Below, in pieces: positions 9,559-19,613 of a DNA stretch of 41,204 nt. A program made the position numbers and the translations under genes. The notes below the pieces were generated by a model. The model worked only from the letters and a program-made list of their open reading frames with translations, was not told the DNA's origin and ran no database searches. This stretch comes from an uncultured bacterium (GTDB lineage Bacteria > Actinomycetota > Actinomycetes > S36-B12), in assembly GCA_903934925.1 (NCBI GenBank), contig CAIZPS010000007.1:1-41204 (forward strand), written 5' to 3'. Numbering within the stretch: the stretch's first letter is position 1; the number at the start of each line of letters is the position of its first letter.

Positions 9559-10713
9559 ATGAGGCCTGCGGAGCACGCAGCGAGGAGTGCCGATCGACAT
9601 CCCGTGGCTGCCGCCGCGGTCAGTGAAGGAGGCGGAGTGCGCGCGACAGGCCACCGGTGGATCCGCCGGGCCGCCCTGACCTCCATCTCGGCCGTGCTGC
9701 TCGTCACTGGTGGGGTGCTGGCCCCGCAGGCGTCTGCTGCCCCACGCGACCTCCAGCAGGTGCGCGATCAGGTGCGCACCCTGCAGGCCAAGGCCGAAGC
9801 GGCCACCGAGCGCTACAACAAGGCGCGCAACGACCTCAATGACGTCCAGACCGAGTTGGACGGCCTGAAGAAGAAGGTCCGCCGCGAGCGCGCCGAGCTG
9901 CAGGTGATCCTGAGCTCGGTCGACGATCTTGCCCGCTCCGCCTACACCAGCGGCGGCATCGACACCTCGCTTCAGGTGCTCCTCGCGGAGGACCCGACCG
10001 AGTTCCTGGCGCAGGCCGCAGCCCTCGACCAGGTGGCCAAGGCGCAATCGTCATCGCTGCGTCAGACGCAGACCGCGCGGCTGCGCCTGGCGCAGAGCGA
10101 GGCGGCCGTCAGTGACAAGGAGTCCATCGCGCGGCAGTACCGCAATGAGATGGCGTCAGCGAAGCAGGAGGCGGATGATCGCCTCGACGAGGCGCAGGAG
10201 GTGCTGGCCAGTCTCGAAGCGGCCGAGCGCCGACGCCTGGCCGCGATCGCGGCGCAGGAACGGCGCGCATCCATGGCCGCGGCTGTCGCGGCACGCCAGT
10301 ACCTGAGCGGGTCGTCGTCGGCGGGTGGTGGCGTGCCTCCGGTGAGCGGCCGCGCGGCTGCCGCCGTCCAGTACGCACTCGCGCAGGTGGGCGACCGTTA
10401 CGTCGCTGCAGCTGCTGGCCCCAGCTCATTCGACTGCTCCGGCCTGACGATGACGGCATGGCGCCAAGCCGGCATCTCACTGCCGCACTACTCCTATTCG
10501 CAGTGGAACAGCACGCGGCGCATTCCGTTGAGCGAGGCCCGTCCGGGTGATCTCGTCTTCTACTTCGGCGGCAGCGTCCACCACGTCGGCATGTACATCG
10601 GCGGCGGCAAGATGGTGCATGCCGCGAATCCGGGCGACGGCGTGCGCATCGACGCCGTGCTCGGCCCCTGGTACAACCGCTACTTCAGCGGTGTGGGTCG
10701 GGTCATCGGCTGA
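9559..10713 (+). CDS. Secreted NlpC/P60-family peptidoglycan endopeptidase with N-terminal coiled coil
   Basis: Signal-peptide-like N-terminus, long coiled coil, C-terminal FDCSGLTMTAW...GDLVFY...HHVGMYIGGGKMVHA. Confidence 0.92.
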   Translation: MRPAEHAARSADRHPVAAAAVSEGGGVRATGHRWIRRAALTSISAVLLVTGGVLAPQASAAPRDLQQVRDQVRTLQAKAEAATERYNKARNDLNDVQTELDGLKKKVRRERAELQVILSSVDDLARSAYTSGGIDTSLQVLLAEDPTEFLAQAAALDQVAKAQSSSLRQTQTARLRLAQSEAAVSDKESIARQYRNEMASAKQEADDRLDEAQEVLASLEAAERRRLAAIAAQERRASMAAAVAARQYLSGSSSAGGGVPPVSGRAAAAVQYALAQVGDRYVAAAAGPSSFDCSGLTMTAWRQAGISLPHYSYSQWNSTRRIPLSEARPGDLVFYFGGSVHHVGMYIGGGKMVHAANPGDGVRIDAVLGPWYNRYFSGVGRVIG

Positions 10714-10748
10714 CGTCGACCGCGCCACCCATGGCGTAGCGCTCGTTC

Positions 10749-12542
<1,794 letters not shown>

Positions 12543-12548
12543 ATTGAC

Positions 12549-12554
12549 ACCGTA
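12549..12554 (-). promoter_or_regulatory. -10-like TACGGT, 6 nt before fadD ATG
   Basis: Minus strand TACGGT-GTCAAT-ATG. Confidence 0.6.
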
Positions 12555-12602
12555 GAACAGCCCGGAGATGTTGGCACGGGGATTGCGTGGCATTCTGACC
12601 GC

Positions 12603-12638
12603 GTGCCCAAGGCAGACCGCATCCACCGGAACGGCTGA
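12603..12638 (+). CDS. Putative leaderless mini-ORF VPKADRIHRNG*
   Basis: GTG preceded by CATTCT with a 6-nt gap; stop TGA 5 nt before the metallophosphoesterase GTG. Confidence 0.3.
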   Translation: MPKADRIHRNG

Positions 12639-12643
12639 CGTCG

Positions 12644-13426
12644 GTGCGGGTCCATGTGGCCAGTGACGTCCACGGGGCGGGCCGGGAGCTCGCGGAGGCG
12701 GCCGAGGGCGCCGATGTGTTCGTCTGCCTGGGTGACCTGATCTGCTTCCTCGACTATCACGACCCGCGGCGGGGGATCTTCGCCGACCTCTTCGGCGAGA
12801 ACCACGCGCGCCGCTACATCGACCTGCGCACCGCGAACCGCTTCGCGGAGGCCCGCGAGCTGAGCGCGCGGGCCTGGGAGTCGCTCGGCGTGACGGGGCA
12901 GGAGGGGCGCTGGGGCGTGATGGAGGCCATGGTCCGCAACCAGTACCAGGAGCTGTTCGACGCGATGCCCAGCCCTGCGCTGCTGACCTACGGCAACGTC
13001 GACCTCCCGGCGCTCTGGCCGGAGTACCTGAGAGAGGGGCACCGGGTCGTCGACGGTGAGGTCGTCGAGATCGACGGACAGCGCTGGGGATTCGTCGGCG
13101 GCGGGCTGGTCAGCCCCATGCGGACGCCCTTCGAGATCACCCCTGAGGACTACGCGGCGAAGGTTGCCCGCCTGGGTCCGGTGGACGTGCTGTTCACCCA
13201 CATCCCGCCGGCGATCCCCGAGATCGTCTACGACGTCGAGGCCCGACGATTCGAGGTCGGCAGCGTCGCGCTGCTGGAGTATGTCCGTGAGCACCAGCCC
13301 CGTTACCACCTGTTCGGGCACATCCATCAGCCGCTGGTCCCGCGGACGAGAATCGGGCGGACGGAGTGCGTGAACGTCGGGCACTTCGCGGGCACCGGTC
13401 GGCCGTATGTCCTCGACCTCGACTGA
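12644..13426 (+). CDS. Metallophosphoesterase
   Basis: VASDVHGAGREL, CLGDLI, TYGNVD, FTHIPP and FGHIHQP motifs. The stop codon lies in the first unit of a 27-bp tandem array. Confidence 0.88.
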   Translation: MRVHVASDVHGAGRELAEAAEGADVFVCLGDLICFLDYHDPRRGIFADLFGENHARRYIDLRTANRFAEARELSARAWESLGVTGQEGRWGVMEAMVRNQYQELFDAMPSPALLTYGNVDLPALWPEYLREGHRVVDGEVVEIDGQRWGFVGGGLVSPMRTPFEITPEDYAAKVARLGPVDVLFTHIPPAIPEIVYDVEARRFEVGSVALLEYVREHQPRYHLFGHIHQPLVPRTRIGRTECVNVGHFAGTGRPYVLDLD

Positions 13427-13541
13427 GGTCCGGACATCCTCGACCTCGACTGAGGTCCGGACATCCTCGACCTCGACTGAGGTCCGGACATCCTCGACCT
13501 CGACTGAGGTCCGGACATCCTCGACCTCGACTGAGGTCCGG
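13410..13541 (+). repeat. 27-bp perfect tandem repeat, ~4.9 copies, starting at the end of the metallophosphoesterase gene
   Basis: TCCTCGACCTCGACTGAGGTCCGGACA x4 (13410, 13437, 13464, 13491) plus 24 nt of a fifth copy (13518-13541). Confidence 0.99.
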
Positions 13542-13551
13542 TGGCACGGGG

Positions 13552-13557
13552 TAGCCT
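13552..13557 (+). promoter_or_regulatory. -10-like TAGCCT, 7 nt before ATG 13565
   Basis: TAGCCT-TCGCACC-ATG. Confidence 0.6.
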
Positions 13558-13564
13558 TCGCACC

Positions 13565-14008
13565 ATGGCCGACCAGACCGCATCCAGCATCGTGATCGAT
13601 GCCGCCGCCGACCGCATCATGGCCGTCATCGCCGACCTCCCTGCGTACCCGCAGTGGAGCGACGGCATCGCGTCCGTGACGGTGCTGTCGGTCTACGAGG
13701 ACGACAGCCGGCCAGCCGATGCCCGCTTCGTTCTCGACTCCGGTGCCATCAAGGACACCTACGAGCTCGAGTACGACTGGGATGGCGACACCAAGGTCAC
13801 CTGGACGCTCACCAAGGGCGACATGCTCACGGCCATGGACGGCACCTACGAGTTGGTGCCCAACGGCGACAGCACCACCACCGTTCATTACCGGCTCTCG
13901 GTCGACGTGAAGATCCCGATGATCGGCATGATCAAGCGCAAGGCCGAGAAGGTCATCGTCGACACGGCGTTGAAGGGTCTGAAGAAGCGCGTCGAGTCTG
14001 GCGCCTGA
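13565..14008 (+). CDS. SRPBCC-family (polyketide cyclase/dehydrase-like) protein
   Basis: ASSIVIDAAADRIMAVIADLPAYPQWSDGIASV; TAGCCT 7 nt before ATG. Confidence 0.8.
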   Translation: MADQTASSIVIDAAADRIMAVIADLPAYPQWSDGIASVTVLSVYEDDSRPADARFVLDSGAIKDTYELEYDWDGDTKVTWTLTKGDMLTAMDGTYELVPNGDSTTTVHYRLSVDVKIPMIGMIKRKAEKVIVDTALKGLKKRVESGA

Positions 14009-15127
14009 GTGTCCGGCGTGCGCACCTCCGGACGCGTGGTCCTGGTCGCGGGCCAGGGCGGTGCGGGCGCAACCTCGCTAGCGCGCAGCACCGCTGATGC
14101 GGTCCGGGCCGAGGGGTTCACCGTCCTCGAAGTCGACGCGTCAGGCGCGACGGTGGCCCACCCGGACGCATCCGTCGTCTCGCTGACGGGCGCCACGTTC
14201 GGCCGACTGTGGCAGGAGGCCGGTGCCGACCCTGTCGTGCCCGAGGCGTGGTCAGGGCTGCCGGACGTTGGCCTCGTTGACGCGTGGATACGCATCACGC
14301 AGGCTCGTCAGCAGTCTGACGTCGTGGTGGTGGACGCCGGGTCGCTGGCACGCGTGCGCGACCTGTGCGTCTTGCCCGGAACGCTCGCCCACCTGCTGGA
14401 TGCGGCGATGACTCCGAGGATGGCGATGTGGCGGTCGGTCTCGGGTGCCGGTGGCCTGTTCGAATCCTTGTCCGACCTGCGCATGGGGGTCCGCGGCTGG
14501 CTGGATGTCCTCCAGCACGATGCAACGTCGGTGCGCCTTGTCGCCCGGCCGGTGCGTGACTGCGTCGACGAGGTGCTCGGCTCGAGTGCCCTGCTGTCGA
14601 TGCTCGGAGTCGACGTGGACGGCATCGTCGTCAATCGCGTTCCGCGCAAGGGTGCCCGAGGCACGGACGGTCATGCCGCGCGGGCGGAAGGACGGGCGAC
14701 GGTCGCGGCCCTGACTGAAGGATCGGACGGGGTTCCCGTGTGGCGTGCGACGTCGCGGCCCGACGCTCGCCCGTCGGTGCGCCCGGTCCCGAAGGGCAGC
14801 AGTCCGGTGGCGCTGCTGACCGATGCGGCCGTCCCGGCTACCCGGGCGAGATCCATGGGCCTCTCGGCCGACGACGACGGCTACCGCCTTGCCATCCCCT
14901 TGCGCGGTGAGGCACGGCGACGTGCGCGCGTCGGGGTGCAGGACGACCGGCTCGTAGTGTCCCTCGACGGAGTCCACGCCTGGCACGAACTGCCCTCGCT
15001 GCTGCGCCGCTGTGAGCCGCTCGGCGCGGCTCGCACCGCCACCGGTGTCACCATCCGCTGGTCCCCCGACGCGGGGGTCTGGCCGCATCGTCCGGCCGCG
15101 GAACGCGTGGTGGGGGAGGAAGGATGA
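14009..15127 (+). CDS. ArsA/Get3-like P-loop ATPase with HSP20-like C-terminal domain
   Basis: VVLVAGQGGAGATSLARS P-loop; C-terminal YRLAIPLRGEARRRARVGVQDDRLVVSLDG resembles the ArsA HSP20-like domain. Confidence 0.75.
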   Translation: MSGVRTSGRVVLVAGQGGAGATSLARSTADAVRAEGFTVLEVDASGATVAHPDASVVSLTGATFGRLWQEAGADPVVPEAWSGLPDVGLVDAWIRITQARQQSDVVVVDAGSLARVRDLCVLPGTLAHLLDAAMTPRMAMWRSVSGAGGLFESLSDLRMGVRGWLDVLQHDATSVRLVARPVRDCVDEVLGSSALLSMLGVDVDGIVVNRVPRKGARGTDGHAARAEGRATVAALTEGSDGVPVWRATSRPDARPSVRPVPKGSSPVALLTDAAVPATRARSMGLSADDDGYRLAIPLRGEARRRARVGVQDDRLVVSLDGVHAWHELPSLLRRCEPLGAARTATGVTIRWSPDAGVWPHRPAAERVVGEEG

Positions 15128-15474
15128 GCGGTGACGTGGAGCATCCCTGGTGGTATTCCGGGGATGAGGGCGAGCCCGATGAGGAGCCGTCCGGTGGCAC
15201 GTCCGGCGAGGCAGCCGGCTCGGCCTCGCTCGACTGGCAGGGACTGCTGTCCGGGGCTGTGCGAATGGTGGACTGGGCGGCCTCGGCTGTCGTGGAGCCG
15301 CATGGGGAGCACACCGACCCGGCTGATCACCCGGAGTGCCTGGTCTGCCGGACGCTGACCCTGGTGCAGGACCGCACCGGCATGACCGCACCCACGCCAC
15401 AGGCTCCTGTCGCACGGGAGCCGGTTCCACCTGCAGTGCCCATCCGCTGGATCCCGATCGAGGACGAGGACTGA
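15124..15474 (+). CDS. Actinobacterial hypothetical protein (DUF5304-like)
   Basis: HPWWYSGDE and HPECLVCR motifs; ATGA overlap with the upstream ATPase. Family name is from memory. Confidence 0.6.
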   Translation: MSGDVEHPWWYSGDEGEPDEEPSGGTSGEAAGSASLDWQGLLSGAVRMVDWAASAVVEPHGEHTDPADHPECLVCRTLTLVQDRTGMTAPTPQAPVAREPVPPAVPIRWIPIEDED

Positions 15475-15502
15475 TCGCCCACGGCGCCCCACGGCGCTGT
15501 TC

Positions 15503-15544
15503 GCTCGCGTGGAATCGTCGTTAGCTCGCGTGGAATCGTCGTTA
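15503..15544 (+). repeat. 21-bp perfect tandem duplication upstream of the ROK gene
   Basis: GCTCGCGTGGAATCGTCGTTA at 15503-15523 and 15524-15544. Confidence 0.98.
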
Positions 15545-15548
15545 GGCT
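15543..15548 (+). promoter_or_regulatory. -10-like TAGGCT, 7 nt before ROK ATG
   Basis: TAGGCT-GCCCACC-ATG, overlapping the end of the 21-bp duplication. Confidence 0.6.
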
Positions 15549-15555
15549 GCCCACC

Positions 15556-16521
15556 ATGGCTCTGGCGATCGGCGTAGATGTCGGCGGGACGAAGATCCTC
15601 GCCGGCACGGTCACCGAGGATGGTGCCATCCGGGCCACAGCCCGTCGCCCTACTCCGCGCCAGGACGCCGCCGACGTCCTCGACCAGGTTGCTGACGTTG
15701 TCGCCGAACTCGTGGCCGGCAGTGACGAGCCCATCGTCGGCGTGGGTGTTGGCATCGCCGGGCTGGTGGATGCCGAACGGGCGCACGTCTACTTCGCCCC
15801 CAACCTGCGCTGGTCGCAGGTTCCGGTCCGCGACGTCCTGCAGTCCGCGACGGGACTTTCGGTGGTGGTCGAGAACGACGGCAACATCGCCGCGTGGGGC
15901 GAGTACCGATTCGGGGCCGGCCGCGGCGCTGACGACATGGTGCTCGTCACGGTGGGCACGGGGATCGGGGGCGGCATCGTCCTGGGTGGTCGCCTCTTCC
16001 GCGGGGCGCACGGCGCCGCGGGCGAGATCGGCCACATCAACTCGGTGCCTGACGGCCGGGCCTGCGGCTGCGGCCGAGGCGGATGCTGGGAGCAGTACGC
16101 CAGCGGCAACGCTCTCGTCCGCGAGGCCCGTGACCTTGCGGCTGAACGCCGTGCCGAGGCAGGGCTGCTGCTCTCGCTGGGCGACGGCACGCCCGAGGGT
16201 GTCCAGGGTCCCGACATCACTGAGGCGGCCCTGGCGGGTGATCCCGTTGCACGGGAGGCCTTCGCGCGGGTCGGGGTGTGGCTCGGGCGTGGTCTCGCCG
16301 ACCTGGCGGCGGTGCTGGACCCGGAGGTGTTCGTCATCGGGGGTGGCGTCTCCGAGTCCGGCGACCTGCTCCTCGCGAGTGCGCGCGCCACACTGATGGA
16401 GAAGCTCATCGGCCAGCGCAATCGCCCCGCGCCCGAGGTTCGGGTCGCTGAACTGGCCAACAGTGCCGGGGTCGTCGGCGCCGCCGACCTCGCTCGACAG
16501 CCCACTGGGACAGCGCGCTAG
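15556..16521 (+). CDS. ROK-family glucokinase
   Basis: IGVDVGGTKILAGTV, GTGIGGGIVLGG, EIGHI and CGCGRGGCWEQYASG zinc motif. Confidence 0.92.
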   Translation: MALAIGVDVGGTKILAGTVTEDGAIRATARRPTPRQDAADVLDQVADVVAELVAGSDEPIVGVGVGIAGLVDAERAHVYFAPNLRWSQVPVRDVLQSATGLSVVVENDGNIAAWGEYRFGAGRGADDMVLVTVGTGIGGGIVLGGRLFRGAHGAAGEIGHINSVPDGRACGCGRGGCWEQYASGNALVREARDLAAERRAEAGLLLSLGDGTPEGVQGPDITEAALAGDPVAREAFARVGVWLGRGLADLAAVLDPEVFVIGGGVSESGDLLLASARATLMEKLIGQRNRPAPEVRVAELANSAGVVGAADLARQPTGTAR

Positions 16522-16547
16522 ACGACGGCTCCGTTGTCGCCGTCGTC
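16521..16547 (+). terminator. Hairpin in repeat copy 1 (candidate bidirectional terminator)
   Basis: GACGACGGC-TCCGTTGTC-GCCGTCGTC: perfect 9-bp stem, 9-nt loop; no U-tract. Confidence 0.45.
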
Positions 16548-16564
16548 CTCGCGCTCGTGTTCTG

Positions 16565-17005
16565 CTAGACGACGGCTCCGTTGTCGCCGTCGTCCTCGCG
16601 ATCCTTCATCCGCGCGATGAGGACCCCGAACCCCGCCACCGTCGCCGCGACTCCCAGCCCGGTCAGCCAGCCCTCCCAGCCCAGCACGCGCGTGACGACG
16701 ACCGCGACGGGTCCGCCGATGACACAGGCCCAGGCGAAGCGTGCCGTGGTGTCGGGGGGTCGGGGCAGCGGCGGGGGATGTGGCGGTTCATAGCCGACCT
16801 CATCGTCGACATCGACGAGCTCGTCGTGATCGGCCAGCGGATCGGGGTGGTCGCCCGTCGCGGCCAGAGGCGGCAGCGACTGCTCGCGCGGAAACCCCGG
16901 ACCAAGGTCCACCTGGCCGCTGAGGTCCGCGACGATGGCATCCCATGCGCGTGCCTCGTGCTCGGGCAGTCCGCCGTCTCGCTGCTCGCGATCGGGTGAA
17001 CTCAT
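16565..17005 (-). CDS. Hypothetical membrane protein
   Basis: MSSPDREQRDGGLPEHEARAWDAIVADLSG...ARFAWACVIGGPVAVVVTRVLGWEGWLTGLGVAATVAGFGVLIARMKDREDD; overlaps the hydrolase stop. Confidence 0.65.
   Translation of the reverse strand: MSSPDREQRDGGLPEHEARAWDAIVADLSGQVDLGPGFPREQSLPPLAATGDHPDPLADHDELVDVDDEVGYEPPHPPPLPRPPDTTARFAWACVIGGPVAVVVTRVLGWEGWLTGLGVAATVAGFGVLIARMKDREDDGDNGAVV
16568..16594 (+). terminator. Same hairpin in repeat copy 2 (inside the 3' coding end of the minus-strand gene)
   Basis: Identical 9-bp stem/9-nt loop. Confidence 0.4.
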
Positions 17006-17757
17006 GGTGTGGTGGGCGCAAGGCGCCGCACGAACGCAATGCTGTCGCGCGTGATGATGTCCGCGTCGTAGTCGAGCGTCGCGACATGGTAGGAGTCGGC
17101 GAGTACTACCTCGGTGACGTCTGTCGATGCGACGTTCGCGAGGATGTGCGCGGAATTCGACGGCTCCACAACATGGTCTTGGGTGCTGCGGAACAGCAGC
17201 ACCGGCATGGTGATGCTTGGCAGGTTTTCCTTGACGTCGCGCCACATCTGTGACAGTGAGTGCGCAGCCTTGAGCGGAATGCGGTCGTAGGCGCCCTCAT
17301 CCTGATCGGGCTTGGCGATGTCGTTCGAGATGCCCGGAAACCCGCTGATCACGTGCTGAAGCACCGGCAGCAGGAACCGGTCGATACGCTCCGTGTGGAC
17401 GGCAGGGTTCACGAGGGCGATGCCGCGGATCGCGTCACCGTGCTGCTCGGCCAGGCGCAGGGTCAGGGATCCGCCCATCGACAGGCCCATGACGAAGACG
17501 GTGTCGCAGGTGGACCGGAGGTCGCGCAGGGCGCGTTCGGCCTCGTGGTACCAGTCCTGCCACGTGGTGAGGTTCATGTCCTGCCACCGGGTGCCGTGCC
17601 CGGGCAGAAGCGGGACGGAGACGGTCCAGCCCTGCTCGGCCATGGCCCGGCCCCATGGGGTGACGGACTTCGGCGATCCGGTGAACCCGTGCAGCACGAG
17701 GATGCCCACGCCGTCGCCGGTGGCGGTCCAGGGCTCCGCGCCGGGTATCAGGGTCAT
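17002..17757 (-). CDS. Alpha/beta hydrolase (carboxylesterase/monoacylglycerol lipase-like)
   Basis: VLHGFTGSPKSV, GLSMGGSLTLRLA; catalytic DHVV and SYHVATLDYD region. Confidence 0.88.
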   Translation of the reverse strand: MTLIPGAEPWTATGDGVGILVLHGFTGSPKSVTPWGRAMAEQGWTVSVPLLPGHGTRWQDMNLTTWQDWYHEAERALRDLRSTCDTVFVMGLSMGGSLTLRLAEQHGDAIRGIALVNPAVHTERIDRFLLPVLQHVISGFPGISNDIAKPDQDEGAYDRIPLKAAHSLSQMWRDVKENLPSITMPVLLFRSTQDHVVEPSNSAHILANVASTDVTEVVLADSYHVATLDYDADIITRDSIAFVRRLAPTTP

Positions 17758-17853
17758 GGGTCCGCCTCCCTGGCCACCGGACGTGACATGGTGCCGTCCG
17801 CGGACGCCGCGATGACGTCGCCACTAGTGTGCCACTCGAGGAGGTCGGCCCCG

Positions 17854-18606
17854 GTGCTCTACTGGATCCTGAAGCATGTGCTGGTCGGCCCGTGGTTGCG
17901 GGTGCTGTTCCGGCCGTGGGTCGAGGGTCTGGAGCACGTTCCGGACAAGGGCCCGGCGATCTTGGCCTCCAACCACCTGTCGTTCTCGGACTCCTTCTTC
18001 CTGCCGCTCGTCGTACCTCGCCACATCACCTTCCTGGCGAAGAGCGACTACTTCACCGGCCGGGGCATCAAGGGGCGCCTCACACGCTGGTTCTTCGCGG
18101 GCGTCGGGCAGGTGCCGGTCGACCGATCCGGGGGTCGAGCGTCCGAGGCCGCCATCCGAACGGGCTTGCGCATCCTCGGCGAGGGAAGCCTGCTGGGCAT
18201 CTACCCGGAGGGCACTCGGTCACCGAACGGCACTTTGTATCGGGGCAAGACAGGCGTGGCGCGCATGGCGATGGATGCTCAGGTACCTGTGCTGCCGGTC
18301 GCGATGATCAACACGTACGAGATCCAGCCGCCCGGCCAGCTGCGTCCGAGCCTGCGTCGGGTGGGCGTGCGTATCGGCCGTCCGCTGGACTTCTCGCGCT
18401 ATGAGGGCCTGGAGAACGATCGCTTCATCCTGCGGTCGGTCACCGACGAGATCATGTACGAGCTCATGACCCTGTCGGGTCAGGAGTACGTCGACATGTA
18501 CGCGACGCGGGCCAAGGAACTCATCGCCGACGGTGAGCCGGCTGACTCCAGGTCCATGCTCCCGGTGAGCGTTCCCGCGGCGGAGCCTGAGGAGTCGCAT
18601 CAGTAG
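17854..18606 (+). CDS. plsC: 1-acyl-sn-glycerol-3-phosphate acyltransferase
   Basis: NHLSFSDSFFLPL (NHxxxxD) and YPEGTRSPNGTLYRGKTG motifs; GTG start. Confidence 0.9.
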   Translation: MLYWILKHVLVGPWLRVLFRPWVEGLEHVPDKGPAILASNHLSFSDSFFLPLVVPRHITFLAKSDYFTGRGIKGRLTRWFFAGVGQVPVDRSGGRASEAAIRTGLRILGEGSLLGIYPEGTRSPNGTLYRGKTGVARMAMDAQVPVLPVAMINTYEIQPPGQLRPSLRRVGVRIGRPLDFSRYEGLENDRFILRSVTDEIMYELMTLSGQEYVDMYATRAKELIADGEPADSRSMLPVSVPAAEPEESHQ

Positions 18607-19595
18607 TGGTCGGCCCCAGTGCGAGCGGCGGCTCGTCGGTAGGTCGGACGCAGCAGTAACTCGATCAGCACGGCGATGACGGCGGCCAGCAGCGTGAAGC
18701 CCACCCGTTCCTCGGCGGTGTTCACGACAGAACTGCTCATTCCCTCGAGCAGTACGACGGCCGGGGTGAGCAGGGTCACGTACTGCCAGTAGGGGCGCTT
18801 CGTCGTGTAGCGGATGGTGAGCGCGGCCACAGCCGCGAGGGACCCGACGACGTACAGGAGTGCGGGCCAGGGCCCGAGGAGCAGGTAGAGCGCCATGGCG
18901 ACGACGACGCCGATCACGGTGCCTGTGGCGCGGTGGACCGTGCGGCTCAGGGAGTCCTGCAGGTACGGCTGCAGGACGATCAGGAAGGTCATCAAGAACC
19001 AGGCACCGCCGTGCTGGAGCTGAAGGTGCACGGTCCACCAGCCGGCGACGGCCAGGACGAGCGCCAGGATGATCGCGTAGGACCCGGCGCGGCTCCATGG
19101 CATGCCCTCCGGGGTGGGCAGTCCGGTCGAACGACGACTCCGGCGGATCAGTGCACCCGCGCCCACGCCCCACAGGGCCGACACAGCGGTCGCCGCGGTG
19201 AGCGCGACCCCCGGAGGTACTCCCGAGGGCAGGCTGGGCGGCTCGGCGATGAGGAACACCACGCCGATGGCCGCCAGCACGACGAAGCCCGAGGCTCCCC
19301 AGCGGGACGCGATGCCCACGAAGGCGCCGGTTGCTGCGAGGACGGCGGCCGCCAACCACGGTTCGGCGGCTGCCGGCAGTGCCACCGCGGAGGCCACCGT
19401 CATGGCTGCGGCCGTGATCAGGGCGGCGCGCGTCGACAGCAGCAGAGCAGGGATGAGCGCGCCGAGTGCACTGAGCGTGGTCACGCTGGCCAGGGTGGCC
19501 AGGCCTAGGAGGGCGAGGATCAGGCCCGGTACCAGGGAGGCGGCGATGAGCATCCCGAACCCCACCATGACCTTGGTGCGCCTGCGGTTGTCCAC
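18600..19595 (-). CDS. FUSC-family membrane protein
   Basis: Multiple TM segments; PYLQDSLSRTVHRATGTVIGVVVAMALYLLLGPW typical of FUSC proteins. Confidence 0.75.
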   Translation of the reverse strand: MDNRRRTKVMVGFGMLIAASLVPGLILALLGLATLASVTTLSALGALIPALLLSTRAALITAAAMTVASAVALPAAAEPWLAAAVLAATGAFVGIASRWGASGFVVLAAIGVVFLIAEPPSLPSGVPPGVALTAATAVSALWGVGAGALIRRSRRSTGLPTPEGMPWSRAGSYAIILALVLAVAGWWTVHLQLQHGGAWFLMTFLIVLQPYLQDSLSRTVHRATGTVIGVVVAMALYLLLGPWPALLYVVGSLAAVAALTIRYTTKRPYWQYVTLLTPAVVLLEGMSSSVVNTAEERVGFTLLAAVIAVLIELLLRPTYRRAAARTGADHY

Positions 19596-19613
19596 GGCTG
19601 CAATCCTTGCGGG

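Larger units (their letters stand above)
16517..16600 (+). repeat. 37-bp direct repeat (47-bp period) between convergent genes
   Basis: GCTAGACGACGGCTCCGTTGTCGCCGTCGTCCTCGCG at 16517-16553 and 16564-16600. Confidence 0.99.

Noticed and set aside
13407-13595. Repetitive ORFs over the 27-bp array (SSTSTEVRT and DLSRGRGCP repeats)
   Set aside because: A 27-bp unit is a multiple of 3, so frames without a stop in the unit stay open; no start context or independent coding evidence.
18600-18606. plsC/FUSC convergent junction as another CTAG duplication
   Set aside because: The genes overlap by a few nt with TAG/TGA stops, but there is no CTAG and no repeat.
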